Assembly: GCA_037176725.1 (NCBI GenBank)
Contig: JAZBRS010000029.1
Coordinates: 47,006,001-47,070,000, forward strand
Direction of reading: 5' to 3'
Origin: Posidonia oceanica
Taxonomy: Eukaryota > Streptophyta > Magnoliopsida > Alismatales > Posidoniaceae
Length of the DNA: 64,000 nt
Shown here in pieces: positions 20,154-31,601 of this stretch (its first letter is position 1; each line of letters starts with the position of its first letter). Both the position numbers and the translations under genes were made by a program. Under the pieces are notes generated by a model, which was not told where the DNA came from, ran no database searches, and saw only the letters and a program-made list of their open reading frames with translations.

Positions 20154-22100
20154 CATACTTTGACGCCGAACGTGCCAAAGTCTTTCCATCTGCTGTTGAG
20201 GTGCCCGGCAAAAGGCTGCCAGATTCCAAGAAGGTCTTGATGTCATGGTACCAGGGCAGTTCTTCTGCTGGATTGGCTTCTTCTATACTCAAGCAATGCA
20301 CAGGCTGCTCCATGTAGGTAACTGATACATCCACTGCACGGTCTTCACGTATGTTGAGCTAGGATGCCAAGGTTGCCAATGCATCTGCATATGCGTTCCT
20401 TGCCCTGTTCATGTACGTGAAGCGGATGCTTTCTAATTCTTCTATTAGCTTCCGCAAGTGTTTGTGATATGGCACAAGCTTTTGATCTTTTGTCCTCCAA
20501 TCGCCATTCACATGAGAGATCACTAGCATGGCATCTCTGTGCACATGCAGTTTATGCGCCTCATGCTCGAATGCGACCTTCAATCCCAGGATGCATGCTT
20601 CATATTCTACTTCGTTGTTGGTGCATTTGAAGGTCAGTTTCCTCGCAAAGGGAATCATCTGCCCCTACGGTGTTGTTAGCACTGCACCTATGCCTCGACC
20701 TTTCTTATTGATAGCACCATCAAAGTACCGCTGCCACTGCTCTTGGTCTTCAGGGTCCTTCTCATCAGAGTCCTCCATTGCAAAAAGGATGTCCTCGTCT
20801 GGGAATTGCGTCTAGAGAGGCTGATACTCAGGAAATGGAAAGTCAGCAAGATGATCTGCCATGGCTTGACCCTTCATGGATCTTTACGTGATGAAGGTGA
20901 TGTCGTACTGAGACAACAACACCTACCACTTGACACATCTGCCCACCGTGGCTGGCTTCTGGAAGAGGAACTTAAAGGGGTCATGCCAACATAGAAGCCG
21001 AACTAGGTACACCATCATGTAGTGCCTTAGTTTCTATGCGGCCCAGACGAGAGATAGGTAGGTCTTTTCTATAGTACAATACCTGGCTTCGCAATCATTG
21101 AATTTCTTGCTCAGGTAATAAATGGCGCGCTCCTTTCTACCCGATTCGTCATGTTGGCCCAAGACTGCGCCCATGGAATGCTGTGTGGTAGAAAGGTAGA
21201 GAAGCAGAGGTCTCCCTGGCATGGGAGGAACCAGGACAGGAGGCTTGATCAGGAGCTGCTTGATCTTGACAAATGCAGCCTGGCACTCCTCGCTTTAGTT
21301 GATTTGTGCATTCTTTCGCAGGAGCTTGAATATCGGTTCGCAGATGGGCGTAAGCTACGCAATGAACCGACTGATATACTGCAATCGCCCTAGCAAGCCT
21401 CAGATCTCCTTTTCAGTCCTGGGGGGTGGCATCTCCATGATGGCTTTTGCCTTGCTCGGGTCCACCTCAATTCCCCTCTAGCTGACAATATATCCCAGGA
21501 GCTTTCCGGATGATACCCCGAATACACATTTGCTGGGGTTGAGCTGCAGCTTGTACTTCCTCAAGCGGTCAAAGAGCTTCTTCAGACAGGTGAGTTGATC
21601 CTCGGGCTCTTTGGACTTGGCAATCGTGTCATCCACGTAGACCTTGACTTCTTAGTGCATGAGGTCGTGGAACAGTGTTATCATTTCCCTTTGATATGTT
21701 GTGCCAACGTTCTTCAGCCCAAATGGCATAACTTGGTAGCAGAAGACTCCCCAAGGGGTGATGAATGATGTTTTCTCCATGTCTTCTTCTACCATTTTGA
21801 TCTAGTTATAACCGGAGAAGCCGTCCAAAAAGGAGAGCATTTTGTGCCCTGTAGTGTTGTCGACTAGGACGTCAATGTGCGGTAGTGGGAAATCGTCCTT
21901 GCGACTCGCCTTGTTCAGGTCCCTATAGTCGATGCACATGCGGACTCGGCCATCTTTCTTGGGCACTGGCACAACATTCGCAAGCCATTCAGGATATAGG
22001 ACGACCTTCAGAAATCTGACATTGTGCTGCTTCATGATCTCTTCTTTGATCTTGAGCAGCCATTGTGGTCGCCATCTCCTTAGCTTTTGCTTTACTGGCT
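20154..22100 (-). pseudogene. RT and dual RNase H remnant of element B
   Basis: The VPKKDG motif is near 21965, YVDD near 21635, the degenerate RNase H at about 21220-20820, and the plant-type RNase H (RYFDGAINKKG) from about 20735 to 20360. Compared with element A I see many nonsense changes: TAG at 21802-21804, 21034-21036 and 20359-20361 and several others, TAA in three places (about 21655, 21296, 20886), and no TGA. The homology stops at 20151-20155, just before integrase would begin. Confidence 0.9.
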
Positions 22101-24480
22101 TGGCATCTAGATTCAAGGGCAGGTTGTGCACTACTATTTCGACGTCGAGGCCGACCATGTCTTCATAGCTCCAGGCAAAGACATCCGTATACTCTTTTAA
22201 GAATGCAATGAATTTTGCTCTGGCTTGGGGTGACAGTTGGGCGCTGATATGGACCTCTCTAGCTTCTTTGGCTGTGCCGATGTTGACAACCTCCGTCTCC
22301 TCTTCGACATGGAGGTTAGGGCCTTCTGGATCGTTGTCGTGGGGCTGGAACTCAGGTGATGGTTCATCATTCTCATCTTCACCTACATCATCCTCCTCTC
22401 CATATGCAATGAGTTCCAAGAGGATCTCCTTCTCAAATGTTGGATCTGTAATATCGAAGGAGTGTATATGTTCTGCTTCTTGGCCCTGGTGACGCTTCAG
22501 GATGGTCACACTCACCCGAGTGTTTCTATATCCTTGGTGCGCAACCTCTACTCTGGCAATCTCCTCTGTCTGCTCTACTACTGCTGCCATTGCTGGTGTT
22601 GCTGACTCTACTGCTGTTTGTGCTGCGGTCTGTGCTGCTGCCTGTGCTACTGCTGCTTATGCTACTTGTGCGATTGCTGCTTGTGCTGCTTGTGTGGTTG
22701 TTGCTTGTGCTACTGCTGCTTGTCCTGTTGCTACTTGTGCATGTGCTATTTGTGTTGTTGCTGCTTGTGCTACTGCTGCTTGTGCTACTTGTGCGGTTGC
22801 TGCTTGTGCTACTGTTGCTTGTGCTACTTGTGCGGTTGCTGCTTGTGCTACTTGTGCAGTTGTTGCTTGTGCTACTGCTACTTCCTCCTCTGCATTTTCT
22901 AATGTGCTTGCGGGGAGTATATTGGGTTGGTGGCTGATCTGTGTACTGCTGCATGCTGCACTGCCCGAGCGGGGCATGTGCTGCACAAACCATCTAGACC
23001 CGCCTCCCGGCTGTAGAGTGATTAGCTCGTCTGGTCTAGTGGGTGCTGCTGCTGCTGAATCTTCTTTTAAGAACATGATAGAGGCATGGTCTTTCTACGG
23101 GGAGGGATCCGTGACCACGGCTTTCCCTTTCCTTACCGCCTGATATTCTGCGAGGTCCTCCGCCAGCGACATAAGTTGTTCTTGGAACAATAGCTCCAAG
23201 GCTCCCATCATCAGGTCAACCCGAGCCTCTGCAGCCGCTCCTCCCTCCTCATCCGAGGGTGAGTCGATGTAGTAGGCGCTGGTGGCCTCTGGCTCTGGCT
23301 CGACTGCTAGGTGTACTATTGCCTGAGGCGCTTGCTCTACTGTTGGCTGCACTGTTTGGCTGTCCGACTAGCCTTCTAGCATGGCTGACTGCAGTGCCAT
23401 GGCAGTCAGGGATGTGAACAGGTTGGCCAGTGGTGCAACTGGCGAGTGTGCTGCCAAGGTCACTACTACAGCTGGAGGGGAGGCAGAAGTGCTCCTCCAA
23501 AGGGCCGATGACTGGGTGGCTATGTCGGCCAACAAGACGCTTGCATCTGCTGGTGATGGTGGTTGCATGGCCGAAGACGCCATGGGGGCCCACCATAAGG
23601 CTTGAGGTCCTAAGGCAGGAGGCTGTATGACTGATGGAGCCACCTACGTTGCTTATGATGCGGCTGTCGAAGTGGGCTGAGTCGCGATGCTGGCTAAATT
23701 TATTGACTAACCTGCTAGAAAGGGTGACGTTGTGCTGATGCGACTGCAGCCGCGGGTAGACTAACAAACAGTGCCTGAGGATGTGCTCTTGACTCCAGAG
23801 CTTCTACTATAGCTGTCAATGATGCTGGTGAAACTGCAGAAAGGGGAGAGACTGTCAATCCTGCCACAGGGCCTGCTGATTCTGCCGCTGTATCAGTAGA
23901 GGGGAGGGCCAGACAAACTAACCGGGATGCTGCCATGCTAAGCTAGACCTCACTACTGGTCCGGGCTACTTCAACTGTGCCAGACTACTCCTCATCTGAG
24001 TAGTAGCCTTCAATGTAGACCCACTCCTCCGTCGGCAGTGGAGAGCTCTGGCACGGTACCTGCTGCGTTGCGGCTTGACTACTGCTCGAACCAAGGGTAC
24101 CTACACTGGTAAAGTTAGTGAGGTTCCGAGGGATGGTCATCCTCCGATTCTTTGGCTACGGGTGTCTATCTTCACTAGATTGCGGGTCGTATCTGAGACC
24201 CTTGGAGTCTCTTCGCTCCTATGCCATGATCGGCTCATCGATCCCCAGGCTGTATTGCCCGAGCGGCGTTCCCTTAATGTAGCCCCACCTGTGACAAACG
24301 TTTTCGACCATCTGGAAGGGGTTGCTGTGAACGACCAAGGAGTTGACACGTTCAAGATCAAGGATATAGTTAACCGATTCGGACCGGTTAACATGGTATA
24401 AAGCATTCGAAAGCTCAAGGTTAAACTAGATAGTCTGTGAAGAGACGGGAGAAACCGCCTTGATCCGCTCCTTCTCAAAA
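22101..24480 (-). pseudogene. Protease-RT linker of element B with repeat expansion
   Basis: Homologous at both ends to 13051-15288 of A: the FIAFLKEYTDVFAWSYEDM segment at about 22220-22160, and the G-patch-like part near 24300. The middle is riddled with stops (TAG at 23095-23097, 23368-23370, 23644-23646; TAA at 22657-22659). At 22570-22890 a short Ala-Gln-Val/Thr-coding repeat has expanded, which A lacks. Confidence 0.7.
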
Positions 24481-25496
24481 TTTTCTACCATGACAACGAT
24501 AACATCATCGCACCGGCGGAACTTGATCATGTGATGGAGGGTCGAGAGGATGACTTGATGCTTGTGAAGCCAAGGGTGCCCAAGCAGGAGATTGAAATTG
24601 GACTCCAGGTTGATGATGTAGAATTCTACATCGAATACGACTAGGCCAATGGTGAGGGGAATAATCAGAATCCCCAAAGAGTCATGGTGGGTGTTGTCAA
24701 AAGCTATCATTTCCTTTATAACTGGAGTGATATCCTTGGCTTTGAATCCGAGCTTTGTTGCTGTACACAAGGGACAGACGTTAAGGCCTAAACCATTATC
24801 AACCAGCGAGAGGGAATGTGGAAGTTTTTAAACTGCACTGTGACAAATAGGGGTTGGTTGTGATTAATCCCCGCCAGAGGCAGCTCATCGCTCGTAAAAG
24901 AGATGACTTGGGGCTCCGCGATCATTCCTACCATGCTTTCCAGGGTTGTAGACTCAATGGTTTGGGACACATTGGTAGCTTGGAACACGTGGAGAAAAGC
25001 CTCGTGGTGTTCAGAGGATGTATGGATGAGGTCCCAAATGGAATTGTCTGCCCTAACCTTCATAAGCTGGGAGGTGATGTCGGCCTTAGGTTGGCTCTTT
25101 TTGGTAGTAGGAGGAGTGGCTTTGGTGGTAGGCTCTACTGTGGTGGGTATAGGGGTTGGCTTGATAGTAGAGGTACTGCGGGTTGGCTTGATGGTGGAGG
25201 TACAGCGGGTACTGGACGGCTAGGCCTAGCCATCGGTGCTGTGAGCTTGTAGACCCTCCCCGATCGTGTGACTTCTGCGCACATTTCCGTGGCATAGTTA
25301 TAGGGCACGCGATGGGTGTCCCTGGTTAGGTTAATAACCACGGGAGCATGTGCTTCGAGCACAAGAGGGGCTACAGGGGTATTTGTTGGATGATGGGGGG
25401 ATGGGTAATGCTGTTGAGAAGGTGATGAGGGCTCTGGTTGAGACCTGGCTAGTAGGTAGACAGGGGGTCCTGACTAGGGTCTACCTAAAAGGTGGG
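24426..25496 (-). pseudogene. Protease and gag C-terminus of element B
   Basis: The protease core includes DNGLG (about 24796), a GVLIIPL-like strand and FNLLLGHPWLHKH. The segment WDLIHTSSEHHEAFL lies near 25030. A one-base loss relative to A near 24812 shifts the frame, and TAG stands at 24426-24428. The piece is cut at 25496 by solo LTR F and resumes at 31602. Confidence 0.82.
25492..25496. other. Target-site duplication gtggg (left)
   Basis: gtggg here and at 31602-31606 flank LTR F exactly, as left by integration of a Ty3/gypsy element. Confidence 0.9.
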
Positions 25497-28400
25497 TGTT
25501 GACACCCCATCTTGACAGGCTCGGATCATTTGGGACCTTCTGGTGGCTGCTGGATCTAAACCTAGGTCAAACCAACCCCCAACCCTCTTCATCCTACTCC
25601 TCAAAACAAGCCTAACTTGACCTAAGCCTACACCCATTTCCCAAGTCCAAAACCTGCCCAAAAACCATAGGAAAACCCATCAACCCCTACTTAGCAAACC
25701 TACCCAAACACTTAAAAACTTTCAGCCCAAAACCATTCCCAAAAATCCTAGAAAACTTAGGTGAAACTATCCTTTTTCTACACCTCAAAACCCCTCCAAA
25801 ACTTGCTCAAAATTAAACCAAAGCTCTAGAACCAACACTGGAAACCCTAGGCTACACACTCCCCGATTTTCACCCCATTTCAAAACCTTTAAGCCTTCCT
25901 TTCACCTAAATTATCCTTTTCTCTCTCCTGGATTATCCTTTTCTCTCTCCTCTCTCTCTCCTGATTATCCTCCCTCTTTTCATCACCTTCTCTCTCTTTT
26001 TCTTGCCTGGCTGTGGGCCCCCTTTGTGCTTCTACCTCTTTTCTATTTTTGCCTTATTTCTAGCATTTTCCCTGACTTTTAAAAAATTGTTTTCCCCCAA
26101 CTCATCTCTTTCCCCTTTATTCTTCCCTTTTTTCCTTTTCTTCTCCCTTCTCTTTTCCTTTTTCTTTCTTTTGCTAAAATCCATAAAACCCATAAAAATC
26201 TCTAAAACTCTAAAACAAAAGGGAAACAAACCAGAACCCTAAGAAAAATAATTAAAAATACTAAACAAATAATTAAAAACCTAAACCCAACTAAAATTAG
26301 CTAAAATAGAAAATCAAGGATGCAAGCTAAAAAATGCAAAACAAACCAAAAGAAAATGCTGTAAAATCAAGGAAAAAACTAAAATATAACCAAAACCAAC
26401 CAAAAGTGAAAACCCTATCAAAATAATCTAAGAACAAACCCTAAGAAAAAGGAAAACAATTAAAAAACACTAAGACAAATAGTTAATGAAAAAACTTAAC
26501 TTAACAAACCTAAGAAGAACAACTTAAGAACTTAATTAAAAAGAAAATGAGAAGCAAAGTAAAAAGATTTAAAAACACTTAATCCATCAAGAAGAAACTT
26601 AACTAAAAAACATCAAGAAAGCTTAACAAATAAAAAATCAAAAGTGTAATTCAAAAAAAAAGGGACTTAAGAAGAATCCTAAAAAGGCTAAAATCTAAAG
26701 CCAAAACTCACTCTAATTAATCCAAAAATAAATCTTAAAAAAATCCTAATTAACATCCCAAATACTTAACAAGAAAAGCATAATTAAAAAATAACTTAAA
26801 AGGTTTAACAAACACTTAATCAAAATGGAAAACAAATTAAAAACAAAGAAAACCCTTAAAACCCTAATCAAACCCAAAACCCCTCTAAAATCAGGATTAA
26901 TCAACTAAAAACAGTCATTAAAAATTTAATCAAGATCCTGACTCACAACATGATCATTCTAATATTTTTACTTATTTTTATTTTATTTCTACCTAATTTA
27001 TTTCTCCTCTCCTTCTCCCTTTCTTCCTATTCTTTTCCTTTTTTTTTTCTGCTGGGCCCAATCCAGCCCGTCCACCCCTTCTTTCTTTCTTTTTTCTTTT
27101 TTATTTTCTTCCTCAGTTCGCGGCCCGGCTCGCTTCCCTCCTTCTTCCTCTTCCTTCTTCTTCCTCTGCATTTTTCTTTCTCTTCCCGCGGCCAGCCAAC
27201 AGCACTCCCTCCCCGTTTTTAAATTCAACTTCTTGCCCCTCCATCAGATCAGCACCAGTTTGCCTCGGCCTCCTCTTCTCTCAGCACCTTTTCCGGGAGG
27301 CATTAACTGCCTGTCGACTCGCCGGCCTCCTCTCAACTCCAGCTCTAGTGTTCGGCGCCGACAGGATTTGAAAATCCTTTACGCGCCCAGCTCCGCTGAA
27401 GCCCTCTGATAAAGCCTCAGCATTCGACCTCCTTCAATGCCTTTTGCCATCCGAGAGAGAAAGCCAGAGAAATCCAGAGAATTCCCAAGCAAACAACTCC
27501 TTCTTCTTCCTCTGAATTCAGCAGCCTTCCTCTTTCCCATTCCCCTGAAACCAGCCCGTTCCAGCCTCCAATTCTCTTCCATTTCATCCCCCAAATCCAC
27601 CCAGAGTCCCAGCATTCCTCCTCCACCCTTCCACGGCCTTTCCATTCCTGAAAACACCCCGAATTCACCCGAATTTTCATCGCAGAAGCTAACTGCAACC
27701 CAACGCCACCTCTCCTGAAATTCCCACCACCACAGACCTTCCAACCGTCCCAAACTTTCCCCTGTCACTCGCCTGAACTCCACCTCTCCAAGACACCCGA
27801 CCTTCAGCCCAGCAACCCACCACCGCACCTACCCGCCACTTCAAACACCTGCAATCCCCTCTGACCAGAAAATCGACTAACTTGCAATCTCCACCCACAG
27901 CCTCCCAAAACCCAATTCGACCGCCCAGAACCCTTCGCCAGACCTCCAGCAATCTCCCAGAGGGTCCTATCCGGCCTGAGGAGCAGCGGACAGCCCCCCC
28001 GATCTTCGGCTACCTCTGTGAACCCACAATCAGCCGAACCTTCCTCTGGTCTTCGCAGCAACCGTCCAACCATCCGGGAAGCACCGGAAGGCTCCGTGGA
28101 GGCGATCCCAATCCTCGCGAGCAGCAGACGGCGCCCGCAGCGGCCAGACGAGCTCCATCGGCGACCTCTGAAACCACCTGCGTCGGGAGGACTTCTCAGA
28201 CGCGGAGATAGGTAACACTTTATCCCTTTAGCCTAATCTTCTTCCCCTCCTGCTTTTCCCCCCCTTAGAATAGGATTTTCTTCGCTCCTGTGCCGATGGC
28301 CTCTCCGGCCAGAGTCGTCTTCTCCGGCGAGTCTCTCCGTGCGTCCCTCCGCTCCGGTCAGCAGAACAGCGTTCCAGCAGCCCCCTCCGGTCCGCACGAG

Positions 28401-29938
28401 CCTCAGGAGCACGCTCCGGCCCTTAGATCGCCGCGTCGTCGCGCCGATCTCCCGGAATGCTCTTCTGAAGCTCTGCAGACCTCCGGTGGCTTCTCCGGCT
28501 CGCTCCAGCCCGCGTCGAGCTCCGCCGAGCGTCGTCCGAGCACCGTCAGGACCTGGAGATGCCTCCCCGCCGGTCGGTGCTGCTCCAACATCCCTGTGCC
28601 GGCGTTCATGGACGCTGGCAGCTTGCTGCTACAGTGTCCATGGCCGTCGGCCATTACACTGTTCATTTATTTTCCAGTTATCTAAGTTTTTCGTTAAATA
28701 TTGCATTTCTGGTCTGAGTTTTTGTTATTTTGCATTCCAGTACTTTATTTGATTTAATCTGCTGATTTTTGAACTGAAACTATATCAAATTGCATGAAAT
28801 GTTTGTATTTCTCCTTATTTGCTTTCTGGTCCTTTTACTGTGCTTTCCTTCGTTAATAAGTTAGACGTTGGCCCTCCAGTTTTTGATTTTTGTACTTAAG
28901 TCCTGCAGTAGTTTAATTTGATTTAATGCATGAATTTTGCCATATGAAATTGCATTCTGGGTCCCTTTTATTTCCAGTATTTGCATCCTGATCCTCTGTC
29001 CTGTAGAACTTAGGTTTTATTTTTCATTTTTGCTTGTTGCATTGCATTTCTCCCCCTCTGTTTTCTGATTTTTGCATGTAGGTCCTTTCTAATGCACAGT
29101 AGCCATTTTAATGCATATTTAGCTTATTAAATTGCATTTTTGACCTTGCATATTCTAAAAATTGCATGTCAGTCCTCTGTCTGCCCCCTTTATGCATATT
29201 TTGCTTCAAAAATTGCATTTTTGACCCTGCATGTTTGAAAAATTGCACATAGGTCCTCTGCATGCTTATAAAAATCATTTAAATGCATATTTTGCTTCAA
29301 AAATTGCATTTTAGCCCCGCATGTTTGAAAAATTGCATGTAGGTCCCCCATTTGCATTCTAGACTACCTAAGACCCTATTTTCTCTAGAAAAATTGCATT
29401 TTAGACCCTAATGATTTCAAAATTGCATTTCAACTTGCCACATGTCTTCAAAACTTGTCCTGATGCATACCCATTTTGAAAAATTGCATTTTAAACCCTG
29501 TCTTTTGCAAAATTGCATATAGACCCTCCTTTTTTCAAAATCCTTGCATAAAAGCCCCAAACTTTTCAAAACTTTTGCATTTAGACCCCCATCCTTTCAA
29601 AATTGCATTTGAACCCCCAATCTTCTGAAAAATCCCTCCTGAGTCTTTCCTTGCTTTCTGCATGCATTGCATTCATGCATCCTAGCTTTTTGCATCCTCT
29701 GCACACACTTAAAGCTTTATTAGCTCCCATTCACATGAGAGGACCTGTTCGCACACCCCTAGGACCCCCTGAACACTTAGATCCATTCTTCTCCCCTGTT
29801 CTGGCCCCTCTGCCTTGAAGCTGCGATATTTTCCAATCCGGCCGTTGGATCTTCTCAAACAAGCTACCCAGACGACCCCGGCGAAGCGCTCTTCAGCATG
29901 GACCAAGCAGATCTCAGATCAGGCCTCAGATTTTCCAG

Positions 29939-30264
29939 GTAAGTCCTCTTGAACCCCTGCACAGCATTCATTTGCACACCATTTGCATTGCATGCATTGT
30001 TTTCGCTTTTTGTTTCCTCGATCATGTAGAATAGGACTTCCTCTTCTTATCTATCAATCCCGTTCCTCTTTTCGCGTATTCCCAAGTTTTTTGTGTTGCG
30101 TTTCCCCTGGATTCACCACTTATTGCGACTTTCTTCCCCCTTTTCCACGATCCGATCGCGCCGCGAGCTTTGGGCAGCGTGCGAGACACATTGTGGGGCG
30201 GTTTAGTGGGAAACAGTCATAAAGCGGTGGTAATCCCTCCACTTGCTTATTTTCTCCATTGTAG
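29939..30264 (+). promoter_or_regulatory. Candidate LTR intron (donor 29939, acceptor 30264)
   Basis: CAG/GTAAGT at 29936-29944 and a pyrimidine-rich TTTTCTCCATTGTAG ending at 30264. Both are kept in solo LTR E (62179 and 62504). A second possible acceptor, TTTGCATATAG, ends at 31023 (63165 in E) and would remove the tandem repeat. An ATG 35-40 bp before the donor opens a 13-codon start common to F and E but reads TTG in A. Confidence 0.4.
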
Positions 30265-30414
30265 GTCTTCACACCTACTCTGCGTGGCCCTTAAACAGTG
30301 TCTGCTCCCACACACACACTATTTGCCTCCCCTTTCGCTTCTCTTGTTCTCTCTCCTTGCATTTGCATCTGCATGGTTTTGCCGAGGTTTTATTTCGCCA
30401 CTTTTGGCACCGTT

Positions 30415-30905
30415 TGCATGCCCGCTTCGCTTTTGGCACCGTTTTGCGTGCCCGCTTTGTTTTTGGCACCGTTTTGCGTGCCCGCTTCGCTTTCGGCACT
30501 GTTTTGCGTGCCCGTTTCGTGCCCGCTTCGCTTTCGACACTGTTTTGCGTGCCCGCTTCGCTTTCGGCACCATTTCGCGTGCCCGCTTTGTTCTTGGCAC
30601 CGTTTTGCATGCCCGCTTCACTTTTGGCACCGTTTCGCGTGCCCGCTTTGTTCTTGGCACCGTTTTGCGTGCTCGCTTCGCTTTTGGCACCGTTTCGCAT
30701 GCCCGCTTCGTTCTTGGCACCGTTTTGCGTGCCCGCTTCGCTTTTGGCACCGTTTCGCGTGTCCGCTTTGTTTTTGGCACCATTTTGCATGCCCACTCTG
30801 CTTTTGGCACCGTTTTGCGTGCCCGCTTTGTTTTTGGCACCGTTTTGCACGCCTGCTTCGCTTTTGGCACCGTTTTGCGTGCCCGCCTTGTCTTTTGCGC
30901 CGTTT
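30415..30905 (+). repeat. 30-bp tandem repeat in LTR F (about 16 copies)
   Basis: The unit is near TTTTGGCACCGTTTTGCGTG plus CCCGCTTCGC, in alternating variants that suggest a 60-bp higher unit. It keeps all frames open because 30 is a multiple of 3. LTR E has about 14 copies (62638-63060). The 3.3-kb LTRs have a shorter related array (33440-33610, 44480-44650). Confidence 0.9.
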
Positions 30906-31255
30906 TGCGTGCCGCACTTGTTTCTTGCATTGTTTCGTGTGTTTTACGCCGTTTTCTCTTGCATGTCGCCTGCATTGCTTGGTTTTACTGTTGTTTTGCT
31001 TTTTCGTTTGCATTTGCATATAGGACAGTGATGCTTACTGCCTGGAGTTCTCACAAGCCCGGTTTCGCCCGGTTCGGAACACAGACAGCGTTGCTGAGCG
31101 CTTAGACTGCACGTTTACTTTCCTTGCATTGCATCCCACCACTTAGAACACACCTATGAGCATTCATTCAGGCATTCATTGGCATTTAGGCATTCAGATC
31201 TGCATTTCCCTGCGTATGCGAGCGTAAGCCTAGAAAGACCGATTCTCGGGCGTGT

Positions 31256-31295
31256 CGGGGGTGCCTAACACCTTCCCCGCGCGTAACAGGAGTCC
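31256..31295 (+). promoter_or_regulatory. Block conserved in all complete LTRs (GGTG-CCTAA-CACC hairpin)
   Basis: The core GGGGTGCCTAACACC, followed by CTTCCCC and CAGGAGTCCTTG, occurs in F, in E (63400-63437) and, reversed, in both C LTRs (33129-33169, 44167-44208) and B (48828-48866). It can fold into a small hairpin with a CCTAA loop. Position near the LTR 3' end suggests R/U5 or 3'-end processing. Confidence 0.6.
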
Positions 31296-31601
31296 TTGCC
31301 CAATCTTTTGGCCCGCAATGACCATATCGCCCTTATCCTAGGCATGAGTCATCTCATTTGCATGTATTTGCATTTGTTTTCCTTTGCATTGCTTTGCTTT
31401 GCTTTGCATTTCTTGCTTGGTTTTGCGTGTTAATTCACGCATTTCCCCCGGTTTTCCTTGTCTCCCGATAATAGACACGGTGGCGACTCTGATTTGTCTT
31501 ATCTTCTTCTTTTCTTCCCTTTTTAAGTGTTTTCGAGTTGAGCCCTCCTCCTCGGATCATCGCCGCTAATAGTAAGCCTGATTCTGATTGGGATTACTAC
31601 A

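Larger units (their letters stand above)
25497..31601 (+). repeat. Solo LTR F (6.1 kb), inserted in element B gag
   Basis: Starts TGTTGACACCCC and ends GGGATTACTACA, flanked by perfect gtggg duplications, with no internal region. It is therefore a solo LTR left by LTR-LTR recombination. It is 6105 bp long and of the same family as the LTR of element A and solo LTR E. In order it has unique sequence to about 25990, an A-rich tract (26200-26940), a CT- and GC-rich part (26950-28680), a T-rich part where an 'aattgcatttt' phrase recurs (28700-29640), a candidate donor (29939), a 30-bp tandem repeat, and a block conserved among all LTRs. Open frames within it shift between copies and are not supported as genes. 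Confidence 0.93.

Noticed and set aside
22502..23143. Plus-strand open frames rich in Ala/Cys or Leu that mimic membrane proteins
   Set aside because: They are antisense to the expanded repeat in element B's linker. The minus-strand frame shows homology to A.
27437..28752. Pro/Ser-rich open frames in the GC-rich part of LTRs F and E as possible genes
   Set aside because: Frames and starts are not kept between the three LTR copies. The composition explains their length.
30170..31105. Open frame of 311 codons (and overlapping frames on both strands) in LTR F
   Set aside because: Created by a 30-bp tandem repeat in a non-coding LTR. All frames stay open together and the frames are broken in the other copy.
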